From Sphingobium fluviale (GTDB lineage Bacteria; Pseudomonadota; Alphaproteobacteria; Sphingomonadales; Sphingomonadaceae), in assembly GCF_004122115.1 (NCBI RefSeq), contig NZ_SBKP01000006.1, forward strand, positions 1 through 64,000: a stretch of 64,000 bases of DNA, in the 5' to 3' direction. Of the stretch, positions 39,857 through 48,253 are shown in pieces. Under the pieces are notes generated by a model. That model searched no databases. It was not told where the DNA came from and worked only from the letters and a program-made list of their open reading frames with translations. Position numbers and translations under genes: made by a program. Position 1 is the first letter of the stretch. Each line of letters starts with the position of its first letter.

Positions 39857-40755
39857 TGCCGCCTGATGACCAGTGGCTCGCCGAAACAACCGCCCTTCTC
39901 GAAGACTCCATCACCAAACTCTCTGCATGGGAGCACTCTATGACATTACTTCTCGCGCAACTGAAAATGTTGACGACGGGATCGCCTGGCGGCGTGGTGC
40001 TGCCTGCCACCCTTCAAAACCTCACCCTCTCCTCAAGCAGTGTGCCGGAGAACACCGCGCCTGGCGCGGCGATCGGCCTGCTGTCTGGCCGCACGCCGGG
40101 GTCAACTATCACCCTCATCGACGACGCGGGCAATCGCTTCGCCTTGAACGGAGCGGCCAACGGCATTGTGACCGGCCTGACCGCGCTCAACTTCGAGGCG
40201 GGGGTATCGCACAGCATCATCGTCGAGGAGACGCTTGCGACGGCAGTGGTGCCAACGCGCCAATCCACGATCGCCATCACGGTCACGAACGTGCTGGATA
40301 CCATATTGTCGCCGCTCTCGCTCAGCGCCACCACAATCAGCGAAGCGGCAGCGCCGGGCGCTGTCATCGGCGCGCTGGGAGGCACCACAGCGGGCGCCAG
40401 CCCGTCGCTTGTGGATGGACACGGCGGACGGGTGGCGCTCATCGGCACAGACCTGGTTGTCGGCGCGACCGACATCGACGCGCTGGCGACGCCCACACTC
40501 ACCGTCATCGTCCGGCAAACACACCCCGATGCCGCACTGCCCCTCGACACGACATTCGTGATTGATGTCGAGCGCGTGAACGCATCGCTCACCGTTACCG
40601 GCACGCTCGATCCGGCGCAGTTCAACGTCGCCTATTCCGACAGCCTCACCGTTTCGGGCGGCACAGTGCCGTACTCGGTCTCCGGCCTGCCGCCATACGG
40701 CATCTCTGCCACCATCATTGGCGGCACCATTTCATTCACAGGGACTCCCCGCTGA
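39853..40755 (+). CDS. Cadherin-like repeat tail protein, 300 aa
   Basis: After a helical start, two related domains follow (about residues 55-150 and 150-245). Each opens with a phrase like LSSSSVPENTAPGAAIGLLS or LSATTISEAAAPGAVIGALG, the pattern of cadherin-like Ig folds in surface proteins. A third Ig-like part closes the protein (YSDSLTVSGGTVPYSVSGLP). It probably serves as an extended stalk or adhesin of the fiber. Confidence 0.6.
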   Translation: MMPPDDQWLAETTALLEDSITKLSAWEHSMTLLLAQLKMLTTGSPGGVVLPATLQNLTLSSSSVPENTAPGAAIGLLSGRTPGSTITLIDDAGNRFALNGAANGIVTGLTALNFEAGVSHSIIVEETLATAVVPTRQSTIAITVTNVLDTILSPLSLSATTISEAAAPGAVIGALGGTTAGASPSLVDGHGGRVALIGTDLVVGATDIDALATPTLTVIVRQTHPDAALPLDTTFVIDVERVNASLTVTGTLDPAQFNVAYSDSLTVSGGTVPYSVSGLPPYGISATIIGGTISFTGTPR

Positions 40756-43619
40756 TGGCACGCTATTCCTATCATTTCCGTTCCACCGCTGGCTCATGGG
40801 GCGAAGTAACCCCGCACACCTATGTGCTAGTCTCGGATGTGTACCCCACCACCCGCAACGGGATGACGTTTGGCAAGATCGGCACGATCAGCAGTTCGTC
40901 CGCCTACACGGCGCCGAACCATTCACGTCTTTCTGGAAGCATTGCCGCAACAGCGGGCGGCGCGGCGTGGCGCATTGATCTGCTCGACGGGCCGGGTACA
41001 TATCGCATGTATCTTGCCGTGGGCCGCCTGGTCGGCTCGTCCACAACCGGCCTCAAGATATTGAAGAACAGCGACGGCACGGATCTTATCCCCCCAATCG
41101 GTAACGCGAGCATCGCGGCAAACCAGGTCAAGGACGCGACCGGCGCGGCCATGAGCGCCGCGGCGTGGCTGCAATCCAATGTCAGTGCCACCGGGACCGC
41201 GCAGGCGGGCGGCGTGGACACCATCACGCTGGCGTCTGGCGCTAGCGCGGTCGATGACTATTGCGTGGGCAGGACGGTCCTGCTCACCTCCGGCACCGGA
41301 TCGGGCCAGTACAAGGAAATCATCGACTACAACGGCACAACCAAAGTCGCGACCGTGCGGGGGAACTGGACGACGCCCCCTGACGCCACGACCGGCTATA
41401 GCATCTGCGACGGCGGCGGTGCCTATGTCGAGTTCACCACAACCGAGACTGCGATCAAGTTTCAAGCCGCAGCGTCGCGCATGGACCTAGCCGCCATCGA
41501 ACTGGAATATATTGTCACCCCCCTGGTCGATGCGGTCATCTCCGAGGAGTATGGCGCGGGCACGCTTTCGACAATCTATGCCAAAGAGCCAGCGGGCAAG
41601 AAGATCGGCAAGATCAGTTCGACAGTGGGAGCACAGAATTTCTCGGTTATCGGCGCGGCGGCTACCTATCTGACCGTTGCGATGATTGACGGTGCGCCGT
41701 GGCTGGTGGCGACCAGTACGCCGATGCCGGACAATTTCGCGTCCCTCTGCCCCAGCATCACAATCCGGCAGACTACGACGGCCGAGACGCGAGATACCGT
41801 TATCACCACGCCAACCGTCGTGGCCGCGCCCACCAAGCCGACGACAGGACGCCTCGCGCTGCTCACCACGCGGACATGGCTCCGTCGCGAACGGATTCGC
41901 GCCGTGACGCGCGGACAGTCATGGGCAGGGTATCAGGGGCAAACCATCGACCCGGCGCGTGATTTCACCGCCAACTCCCCGGCGCAGTTTAAGAGCGTCT
42001 ATCAGGCGATTACGCCCGATGGCACGAGTTGGTATCGCATTCGCTTGCAAAACGGGACATGGACGGGGATTTATGATGTCTCTGGATACAAGGACTTCGG
42101 AACTGGAGGCCTGCTGGTTGAGCCAGATGTCGGCCATGACCCCATCGTTGCCGCGCAGTGGGATAATCTCGTGGGCCGAGGCATCCACTGGCGCAACTCG
42201 ATACTCGTGCCGCTGGGCAACTATTGCTTCAACGGCACGCTTGCCTTCACCGCGTCCAGCTATGCGCGCATTCTGATCGAGGGGAACCGCATCGGCCATA
42301 TGTTCGTGCCGGGTGAGGTGCAGTCGAACTTCGCGAACTGGAACACCTTCGCGCTGTATCGCTTCTATGAAGAAATCACGATCCGCAACAACATGATCTG
42401 GGGCCTGAACTTCGTTGGCTTGCTCAGCGGTGGTCGCATCACCGCCATCAGGGACAATGATTTCATTATGTGGCCGATTGCTGACTTGCTGCGCACATCG
42501 AGAGGTGTTCCGCTACAGGTGCCGCGCGGGGTGTTCGCCGACGATGAAACATGGATTGATACGAGCGGCAACCGGCTCATCAATAATCCTGACACCTTCG
42601 CGGGCAGGCTGGCCGAAAACATCAACCATGGCGACAAAGTGCAGATTGGACGCGCAGGCGACGGATACCTTTATCCATATTCTGCCTATCCGAATGGCAA
42701 TACCAGTTCTTCTTGGACCATCAGCCCGCAGACACGCTGCCTCAATAAAGAAGAGAAGAAGATATATAAAGTTGTGGCGCGCGCTGCTGTGCCAGGGTAT
42801 GCAGCCGGCGTCGCTGTTGGAGGGCAGGGCAACCCCGGCCCTTCGGGTGGCGCGGCTGCCGGCGACATAGTTGATGGCGGCGTAACCTGGCGCTACGAGA
42901 TAGACTATTACCACGAGGGGCCTATCAATCTTCTTATGGAAGACGAGTTTGGCAATGACGATGGGCTAACATACTCGACAGACGCATCAATTGCCAATGT
43001 CATAGCGCCCAGCCATCAGCTCATTATCGCAAGCAGTGCAGGGATGCTCTGTCCGATCGAGGCTGTCGTCATCAACTGCATATACGCAAATGGTGCTGGG
43101 CGCGGGCTTGACGCTGGGTATGATGGCATTGCACACGTCGAGTTGACTTCACTGGTCGGCCCGGCTGAACGTCCGATAACGCAGGGCGTGGCGGTCACAC
43201 TGTCCAATCCATACATTGATGCGGGAACGGTTCGCGCCTTCAACAACGTGATCGGCCACAGCACACAGGTCGCGATTCCTGGTGGGGCCAATCTGCAAGG
43301 CGGTGGTGACACCAATCCGGGCAAGGGCGGTATCGCGCATCAGGGCAACATCGTTGTCGACTTCACCAACACGACAGCGAATGGCCGCCGACCGACCGAT
43401 CTGCTGACCGGCCCCTTCACGCAGCGGTCGGACGGCTCTTACGGCTTCGCACTGGTCGAAGACGGCGCATACCCGATCGACGTTGTGATTTCTGATCTCG
43501 CCAAGATCATGCACCCGCTTTCGGGCGATGCCGGTGGGCGTGCGACTGAATACCACACCGTCACAATACAGGACAGCGCGGGCGGCAGCATCACCCGCGC
43601 CCTGACGATCACGCCGTAA
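40755..43619 (+). CDS. Large tail spike / receptor-binding protein, 954 aa
   Basis: The N-terminal half has beta-sandwich domains (about 1-230). The second half has repeated short strands such as TIRNNMIWGLNFVGLLSGGR, ITAIRDNDFIMW and IDTSGNRLINNPDTFAGRL, typical of a right-handed parallel beta helix as in spikes that cut or bind capsule. No catalytic residues can be named. It is the last fiber gene and overlaps the 3' end of the leftward PEP-CTERM gene by 11 bases. Confidence 0.7.
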   Translation: MARYSYHFRSTAGSWGEVTPHTYVLVSDVYPTTRNGMTFGKIGTISSSSAYTAPNHSRLSGSIAATAGGAAWRIDLLDGPGTYRMYLAVGRLVGSSTTGLKILKNSDGTDLIPPIGNASIAANQVKDATGAAMSAAAWLQSNVSATGTAQAGGVDTITLASGASAVDDYCVGRTVLLTSGTGSGQYKEIIDYNGTTKVATVRGNWTTPPDATTGYSICDGGGAYVEFTTTETAIKFQAAASRMDLAAIELEYIVTPLVDAVISEEYGAGTLSTIYAKEPAGKKIGKISSTVGAQNFSVIGAAATYLTVAMIDGAPWLVATSTPMPDNFASLCPSITIRQTTTAETRDTVITTPTVVAAPTKPTTGRLALLTTRTWLRRERIRAVTRGQSWAGYQGQTIDPARDFTANSPAQFKSVYQAITPDGTSWYRIRLQNGTWTGIYDVSGYKDFGTGGLLVEPDVGHDPIVAAQWDNLVGRGIHWRNSILVPLGNYCFNGTLAFTASSYARILIEGNRIGHMFVPGEVQSNFANWNTFALYRFYEEITIRNNMIWGLNFVGLLSGGRITAIRDNDFIMWPIADLLRTSRGVPLQVPRGVFADDETWIDTSGNRLINNPDTFAGRLAENINHGDKVQIGRAGDGYLYPYSAYPNGNTSSSWTISPQTRCLNKEEKKIYKVVARAAVPGYAAGVAVGGQGNPGPSGGAAAGDIVDGGVTWRYEIDYYHEGPINLLMEDEFGNDDGLTYSTDASIANVIAPSHQLIIASSAGMLCPIEAVVINCIYANGAGRGLDAGYDGIAHVELTSLVGPAERPITQGVAVTLSNPYIDAGTVRAFNNVIGHSTQVAIPGGANLQGGGDTNPGKGGIAHQGNIVVDFTNTTANGRRPTDLLTGPFTQRSDGSYGFALVEDGAYPIDVVISDLAKIMHPLSGDAGGRATEYHTVTIQDSAGGSITRALTITP

Positions 43620-44154
43620 TGGGGGCGGCGCGGCGGCGGCGGGTACGCAATACCTGCCCCGTCGCGCCGAAGCCTAAGATCAGCAATGCCCAGGTGGCGG
43701 GCTCGGGGACAGCGGGTTGGGCAATATAATCCACTGTCATCGTCGCATTCAGTGCTCCGATCGACTGAAACGTTCCGATCGAGGCTAAGGAGCCTGGGGC
43801 AAAGTCGAAGTTGAAATAGCTGATCCGTTCACTCAGTGGGGCCTTGTATTTGAACAGTCTTAAGGTGAGCGTGTCGGCCTGAGCGGTGGTGGAGCCGTAA
43901 ATGCTGCTGATGCGGAAGCGTGGATCTATGGTGCTGCCGGCTACCCAATGGCCGAGATTGAACGGGTAAAAAAGGCCTTTAATTCCGTATAGGCCGCCGT
44001 AACCGATTTGCAGATATAAAGAAGAAAGAGGGGTCTGAGCAGGATCACTTTGCAGGTGGATGATGGTCGTCCCCCTGCCGCTTGCCCAGGCCTGCCCGGC
44101 CACTGTTGAACACACGAATGCGGCCATCGCCGCCAAGCATCTGACGAATCGCAT
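43609..44154 (-). CDS. PEP-CTERM-sorted secreted protein carried by the prophage, 181 aa
   Basis: A signal peptide (MRFVRCLAAMAAFVCSTVAG, cleavage near AWA-S) starts the product. The C-terminus has VPEPATWALLILGFG, then a hydrophobic span and an RTRRRRAA tail: a complete PEP-CTERM sorting signal, processed by host exosortase. The middle is beta-rich (DTLTLRLFKYKAPLSE). ATG at 44154 has GGAGGAG 6 bases before. It runs against the late operon, between the spike and endolysin genes, so it is probably expressed on its own in the lysogen and alters the host surface. Confidence 0.85.
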   Translation of the reverse strand: MRFVRCLAAMAAFVCSTVAGQAWASGRGTTIIHLQSDPAQTPLSSLYLQIGYGGLYGIKGLFYPFNLGHWVAGSTIDPRFRISSIYGSTTAQADTLTLRLFKYKAPLSERISYFNFDFAPGSLASIGTFQSIGALNATMTVDYIAQPAVPEPATWALLILGFGATGQVLRTRRRRAAPITA

Positions 44155-44259
44155 AATCTTCTCCTCCATTGCCCGCGCGCAGCATCGCGTCGGGGCGGCG
44201 GAGAGTCGAGTCCTCAAATCCGTCCCTCTTCGGGACTAAATATCCAAAATGGAGGTAAT

Positions 44260-44835
44260 ATGACAACCTGGACAGACATCCAGCGCCGCGTTGGCGTGCA
44301 AGCTGATGGCGTGCCGGGCCCGGTCACGCTGGAGGCTATCGCGAAGGCGCTTGGCATGAACGCAGCGGCGCCCTCAACCGAAATACCGGACGATTACTGG
44401 CCTATGCTCTCGAAGATAGAGAGTGGCGATCGGCCCTACATCAAGGCGGGCAGTTCATCCGCCTCCGGCCTGTTCCAGTTCATCCGCACGACATGGATCG
44501 CCGAGGGCGGCAAATGGGGTAACGATCCGGCCAAGGCGTTTGGCGGGCTGATGCCGTCGCGCGAGGAGCAGATCGCCCGCGCCAAGACGTTCACCGCCAA
44601 GAACGTCGCGGTGCTGCGCGCCAAGGGCATCCCCATCAACAAGGCCTCGCTGTATGCCGCGCACTTCTTTGGCGCCGGCATGGCGGCGCAAGTGATCGGT
44701 GCCGATGTGAACGCGCGGGCAGACCTGATCGCGGGTGACGCGGCGACGCGCGCCAACCCCTCGATCCTTCAAGGCAAGACGGTGGGGCAGTTTCTCACCT
44801 GGCTGCATGGCAAGACCGGGGCTTGGGCGAAATGA
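44260..44835 (+). CDS. Endolysin: peptidoglycan-binding and lysozyme-like domains, 191 aa
   Basis: Residues about 5-33 (DIQRRVGVQADGVPGPVTLE) look like a short peptidoglycan-binding motif. The catalytic part has E54 in MLSKIESGDRPYIKAG and SSASGLFQFIRTTWI, matching lytic transglycosylase / SLT-type folds. There is no signal peptide, so release needs a holin. A strong GGAGG site precedes the ATG. First gene of the lysis cassette. Confidence 0.85.
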   Translation: MTTWTDIQRRVGVQADGVPGPVTLEAIAKALGMNAAAPSTEIPDDYWPMLSKIESGDRPYIKAGSSSASGLFQFIRTTWIAEGGKWGNDPAKAFGGLMPSREEQIARAKTFTAKNVAVLRAKGIPINKASLYAAHFFGAGMAAQVIGADVNARADLIAGDAATRANPSILQGKTVGQFLTWLHGKTGAWAK

Positions 44836-45116
44836 CCGACCCGCTGGACATCATGCCTGCGCCCGCCGCTCAGGAGGCCGCTGATCCCGCCACCGCGCCG
44901 CGCGCCACGCCGACGCACATTCCGAGCTGGGCGGTGCTCAGCGTGGCCCTGCTCGCCATATTCGCGTGGATTGCGGTGTGCGGGTGGATATTGAGCCACA
45001 CGCCGACCGAGGCCGAGCGCGCCAGCATCCAGAAACAGGCCGAGGCGATCAGCATGATGGCGTTTGGCTTTTTCCTCGGCTCCAGCGTGGGCAGCCGCAA
45101 CAGGAGTGCTGGGTGA
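44832..45116 (+). CDS. Holin candidate, 94 aa
   Basis: A polar N-terminus, a strong membrane span at about 34-54 (AVLSVALLAIFAWIAVCGWI) and a weaker one at about 74-87 (MMAFGFFLGSSVG), with a basic end (SRNRSAG). Size, topology and position directly after the endolysin fit a holin. Overlaps the endolysin stop. Confidence 0.7.
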   Translation: MTDPLDIMPAPAAQEAADPATAPRATPTHIPSWAVLSVALLAIFAWIAVCGWILSHTPTEAERASIQKQAEAISMMAFGFFLGSSVGSRNRSAG

Positions 45117-45310
45117 TGAAAACCGCAGGCATTGCAATCGACAAGTGGAAGTTGGCAATCTTCAAGCGGCATCTCGACGCTGCCGGATATTCTTACACCG
45201 AACATCCGGGCCTTACCGCTGACAGCCTGATCCTCAAAGTGAAGGCCGAGTTCGTTGCGCCTTTGCAGAAGGTCGTCGAGGCCGCTCAGATGGAGTGCAA
45301 ATTGTCATGA
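45116..45310 (+). CDS. Conserved small phage protein, 64 aa
   Basis: Product MKTAGIAIDKWKLAIFKRHL followed by an amphipathic alpha/beta pattern. Small soluble proteins of this style are frequent in proteobacterial phages. It overlaps the holin stop by one base. Function unknown. Confidence 0.65.
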   Translation: MKTAGIAIDKWKLAIFKRHLDAAGYSYTEHPGLTADSLILKVKAEFVAPLQKVVEAAQMECKLS

Positions 45311-45334
45311 TCGAACGACTGAAAGGAAACGACG

Positions 45335-45559
45335 ATGCAGTATAAACGCTGCAAATGCGGCAAGGCGGAGCGGTGGGACACGGGTGAGGCTGTTCGCCCC
45401 TGCGAAGGATGCACTGAGTGCCAGACCACTTACGCGGGCAGCTCCGCCGATCACAAGCCGCTGGAGCCTCACGACTGGAAGCCCCAGTTTAATCGTGACA
45501 CCGGCCAAGAGGATGGCGCTGTCTGCACGCGATGCCACAAGCGTAAGCGGGGCGACTGA
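45335..45559 (+). CDS. Small zinc-binding protein, 74 aa
   Basis: Six or more cysteines in pairs: CKCGK, CEGCTEC and CTRCHKRK, consistent with one or two zinc sites. A GGAAACGACG purine stretch precedes the ATG. It lies inside the lysis cassette, where its role is not evident. Confidence 0.6.
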   Translation: MQYKRCKCGKAERWDTGEAVRPCEGCTECQTTYAGSSADHKPLEPHDWKPQFNRDTGQEDGAVCTRCHKRKRGD

Positions 45560-46020
45560 TGCCCGCCATCCTCCTGCGCTTCCTGCCCCATATCGGCATC
45601 GTGTGCGCGGTGCTGTTTGGCGTGTGGTGGATCTACGATTCGGGGCGGGATGCCGAGCGGACAGAGGCGAATGCGCGCAACGCCACGCTGCGCGCAGACA
45701 TGCAGGCCGACGCCCGCGCATCTGAACAGCGGCTTCTCGCACAACTCTCGGCCATCGCGGCCGATGTCGCCACGCAAGGCGAGCAGATCCAGCGCCTGCG
45801 CGCCTCCAGCAACACGATCATTCAACGGGAGATCATTCATGACCCGCGCCTTGCCGATCCTGACCTTGGCATTTCTCAGCGCATGTTCGACGCCATCAAC
45901 GCGACCCGAACGGGCGGCTCCTGTGTCCGCCGAACTGGAGGCGGCATTGTCTGCACCGTGCGCCAGCCTGCCCCCGCTGGCGGACCGATCGAGGGCGGAG
46001 ATAGCGACGAAGGACAATGA
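45559..46020 (+). CDS. Rz: Inner-membrane spanin (Rz-like), 153 aa
   Basis: N-terminal membrane anchor (residues 9-26, FLPHIGIVCAVLFGVWWI) followed by a long coiled coil (ATLRADMQADARASEQRLLA, then IAADVATQGEQIQRLRASSN) and a Gly/Pro-rich end. This is the Rz i-spanin plan. It overlaps the Rz1-like lipoprotein gene by 182 bases in another frame, the hallmark of Rz/Rz1 pairs. Confidence 0.88.
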   Translation: MPAILLRFLPHIGIVCAVLFGVWWIYDSGRDAERTEANARNATLRADMQADARASEQRLLAQLSAIAADVATQGEQIQRLRASSNTIIQREIIHDPRLADPDLGISQRMFDAINATRTGGSCVRRTGGGIVCTVRQPAPAGGPIEGGDSDEGQ

Positions 46021-46126
46021 CCTCGCCGCGCTCTACTGGATCTGCGCCCAGCGCCATGCCGGCGTGGTGAACGCCTATCAGGCCGCGCGCGAGGCAATAA
46101 TCCGCTGGAATGAGGGGAAAGACTGA
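45839..46126 (+). CDS. Rz1: Outer-membrane spanin lipoprotein (Rz1-like), 95 aa
   Basis: Short signal sequence with lipobox LSAC (Cys16) in MTRALPILTLAFLSAC, then a Pro/Ala/Ser-rich segment. The start is inside Rz in the +1 frame with GGGAG upstream; the stop is 106 bases past the Rz stop. Rz and Rz1 join through the periplasm to fuse the two membranes in the last step of lysis. Confidence 0.85.
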   Translation: MTRALPILTLAFLSACSTPSTRPERAAPVSAELEAALSAPCASLPPLADRSRAEIATKDNDLAALYWICAQRHAGVVNAYQAAREAIIRWNEGKD

Positions 46127-46500
46127 TGCCCGCAACCGCATCCCGCATCGGCTTCATCACGCAGGAGTATCGCACCGTCACCGCCGGGCCGGACTCCACC
46201 GTCGACACGAAGTACGGCAATCTCGCGCGCAACACGGACGAGCCGCTGCCCACCTTCTTCGACTCGATTGCCGACGCGCAGGCTATTTGTACCGCGCGTC
46301 ACACGCTGTTGAAGGCCGACCGGCGCCGCTTTACCCAGCAGATCAGCGGGGAGAGCTTCGCGCTTGGGCTGGCCTATCAGCAGACGACGCCCACCGTCAC
46401 CGTGATCGACACAGAGAGATCCGCCAACCTGCCCGCCGCCGTTGTCGAGATTGCCGTCGACTTCGAGAGCGAGACTTCAACCGTGACCACATGGGGATGA
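46126..46500 (+). CDS. Hypothetical structural protein after the lysis genes, 124 aa
   Basis: Beta-rich protein (MPATASRIGFITQEYRTVTA, then FALGLAYQQTTPTVTVIDTE), probably a virion component. It overlaps the Rz1 stop by one base. Placed together with the following gene downstream of lysis, which is unusual. No family named. Confidence 0.55.
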   Translation: MPATASRIGFITQEYRTVTAGPDSTVDTKYGNLARNTDEPLPTFFDSIADAQAICTARHTLLKADRRRFTQQISGESFALGLAYQQTTPTVTVIDTERSANLPAAVVEIAVDFESETSTVTTWG

Positions 46501-46501
46501 T

Positions 46502-47299
46502 ATGCCGCAGCTACCTTTTGTCGTAATCCCGACGCCTCTCGGCACCATCACGACCGGAAACGAGACGGCGACGAAGCCCGCCTCGCACCTCAACGAGTTC
46601 ATCGATATCGGCATGACGTGGAAGTCGAGCGGGAACACGAACCTTTGGGTTAGGGGGGATTTTGGAGTGGGCGGTAAGAAGGTCGATTTCGTTTCCCTGC
46701 TGGGTGCCAACGCGCAGGCGGGAACCACCATCCGATTCCGCTTTGCCGATACGCAGGCCGCAGTTGACGGGACAGCGGACTATGACAGCGGTGTGCAGCC
46801 CTTCATCTCCCCGTCGATCACCAGCGACGATGGCCTTTACCATTCCCACTGGTCTTTGCCTTTCGTGCATTTGAAGCGGTGGTGGCGCATAGACATAGGT
46901 TCCCACACTGGAGACTTCGAAGCGGCCAATTTGATCCTCGGCCAGAAGGTGACGCCGAGCCGTTATTACTCAGCGGGTTTCGAGAGGGGGGTACTCGATC
47001 AGGGCGACCTGTTATTCGGACGATGGGGGGTTGCCGAGAGCACAGACGGCCTCATCATGCGCTCGCTGCGCTTCGAGCTGGGCTGGCTGACCGAGGCCGA
47101 GGAAATGACGATGTTCGAGCCGCTGGTGCGCAAGCTGGGCAAGCGCAAGCCCGCGCTTTGGTGTTTCGACCCGGAGGCCACGGCATACAGGCAGGCCAAG
47201 ACCTATTTCGGCACCATCAAGGATGACATCGCTTCGGTGGGAGGCCGCTTCAAGCCGGGCACCTATAGCCGCGAGTTCACTATCCTGTCGCTTATCTGA
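46502..47299 (+). CDS. Putative structural protein, 265 aa
   Basis: Gly/Thr-rich beta protein with a WVRGDFGVGGKKVDFVSLLG stretch near residue 50 and an aromatic middle (HSHWSLPFVHLKRWWRIDIG), similar in style to distal-tail or lectin-like proteins. Last rightward phage gene, facing the leftward accessory operon with a hairpin between. Confidence 0.55.
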   Translation: MPQLPFVVIPTPLGTITTGNETATKPASHLNEFIDIGMTWKSSGNTNLWVRGDFGVGGKKVDFVSLLGANAQAGTTIRFRFADTQAAVDGTADYDSGVQPFISPSITSDDGLYHSHWSLPFVHLKRWWRIDIGSHTGDFEAANLILGQKVTPSRYYSAGFERGVLDQGDLLFGRWGVAESTDGLIMRSLRFELGWLTEAEEMTMFEPLVRKLGKRKPALWCFDPEATAYRQAKTYFGTIKDDIASVGGRFKPGTYSREFTILSLI

Positions 47300-47323
47300 G
47301 ATCCGGCCCTTGGGGAGTCGGTA

Positions 47324-47359
47324 GGGCGCTGGGCTGGGGTTACGGCTGGCCCAGCGCCC
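47324..47359. terminator. 11-bp perfect hairpin between convergent operons
   Basis: GGGCGCTGGGC and GCCCAGCGCCC with a 14-base loop, located 24 bases past the last late gene and over the stop codon of the first accessory gene. No T-tract on either side, so it would be a factor-assisted or RNA-stabilising bidirectional structure. Confidence 0.6.
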
Positions 47360-47639
47360 GCATTCCCGCGAAAGGGGGTGGACCAGTTTCGCACGATAGG
47401 GGGTGGGCTAGTCCATCTACCAGCGTCCCAGCATGTTCATAACGCCGGGACAAATTCCATTCCTGTTCGCCAATAGCGCACCACGGCGTGCCGCGCGACC
47501 CGTCATCATTTAGATAGCCCAAGGGTTCTTTTACGCACTCGACAAGGATCAGATCGCCCACGTCGTTGATCTCGATGATCTTCTGGAGGTCGGTTCCATC
47601 CCGCGTCACGATGTCGCCGACTTTGAACGGAACTGCCAT
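47340..47639 (-). CDS. Hypothetical protein, last gene of accessory operon, 99 aa
   Basis: Starts MAVPFKVGDIVTRDGTDLQK, a small SH3/KOW-like beta barrel pattern, then a basic end (LSCETGPPPFAGMRALGQP) encoded partly in the terminal hairpin. GGTGGAG precedes the ATG. No function known. Confidence 0.55.
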   Translation of the reverse strand: MAVPFKVGDIVTRDGTDLQKIIEINDVGDLILVECVKEPLGYLNDDGSRGTPWCAIGEQEWNLSRRYEHAGTLVDGLAHPLSCETGPPPFAGMRALGQP

Positions 47640-47649
47640 CACTCCACCC

Positions 47650-47922
47650 TCAATACGAGAAGTTGATCCAATATCGCTCGTCCGCCTCCAGCAAGTCGAT
47701 GAGATGCGACCATCGGTCGGGATTGTCATCCGGCCATGGTGCCGCGCGCCAAGCTGCGAAATCATACGGCCGGTAGCGGGCGTCAATCTCATTGATCCAT
47801 TCCTGGATATTCGGAAGTCCGCAGATAAGGCCGCAAGCCTCGCGATCGCCAGCGAATTTCCCGTCGTCCCAATCGGGGTGATATGAGCCTTCTGGCGTCA
47901 TCAGCATGATGTTCAGGCCCAT
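47650..47922 (-). CDS. Hypothetical protein, 90 aa
   Basis: Trp- and Asp-rich small protein (MGLNIMLMTPEGSYHPDWDD, then NEIDARYRPYDFAAWRAAPW). The bases before its ATG (GGGTGGAGTG) are almost identical to those before the next gene, hinting at duplication of a translation start region. Function unknown. Confidence 0.55.
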   Translation of the reverse strand: MGLNIMLMTPEGSYHPDWDDGKFAGDREACGLICGLPNIQEWINEIDARYRPYDFAAWRAAPWPDDNPDRWSHLIDLLEADERYWINFSY

Positions 47923-48251
47923 CACTCCACCCTCACCTTCAAATTCCACCCCAGCCGCTTCGCCAGCGCGCGCGGCCCATAGCCCCAGCGCATGAAGTCC
48001 ATCGCCTCGATGACGCGGGCCTGCTCGTCTCCCTGCGCCAGCACCTTGACGCTGTAATAGTCCTGCTCGCTCTCCTCGATCGTGCGGCCGATGACGACCA
48101 CGATCCAGGCGCCGCCGCGCGTCTCCCACACCTCGTAATCGGTCCACCGGGGCGCGCTCTTGCTCTTGGCGGAATAATCCCCCAGCAATCGGCCCTCAAA
48201 AGTCAGATCCGGGCCTTGGTGCGCCTCTATCTCCTGTAGTTCGTATTCCAC
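47922..48251 (-). CDS. Hypothetical protein with GTG start, 109 aa
   Basis: Alpha/beta protein (DYEVWETRGGAWIVVVIGRT, then VIEAMDFMRWGYGPRALAKR). GTG at 48251 is supported by GGGAGAA 5 bases upstream; that ribosome site is the 3' end of the antitoxin-like gene (SGE-stop). No family known. Confidence 0.55.
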   Translation of the reverse strand: MEYELQEIEAHQGPDLTFEGRLLGDYSAKSKSAPRWTDYEVWETRGGAWIVVVIGRTIEESEQDYYSVKVLAQGDEQARVIEAMDFMRWGYGPRALAKRLGWNLKVRVE

Positions 48252-48253
48252 TG

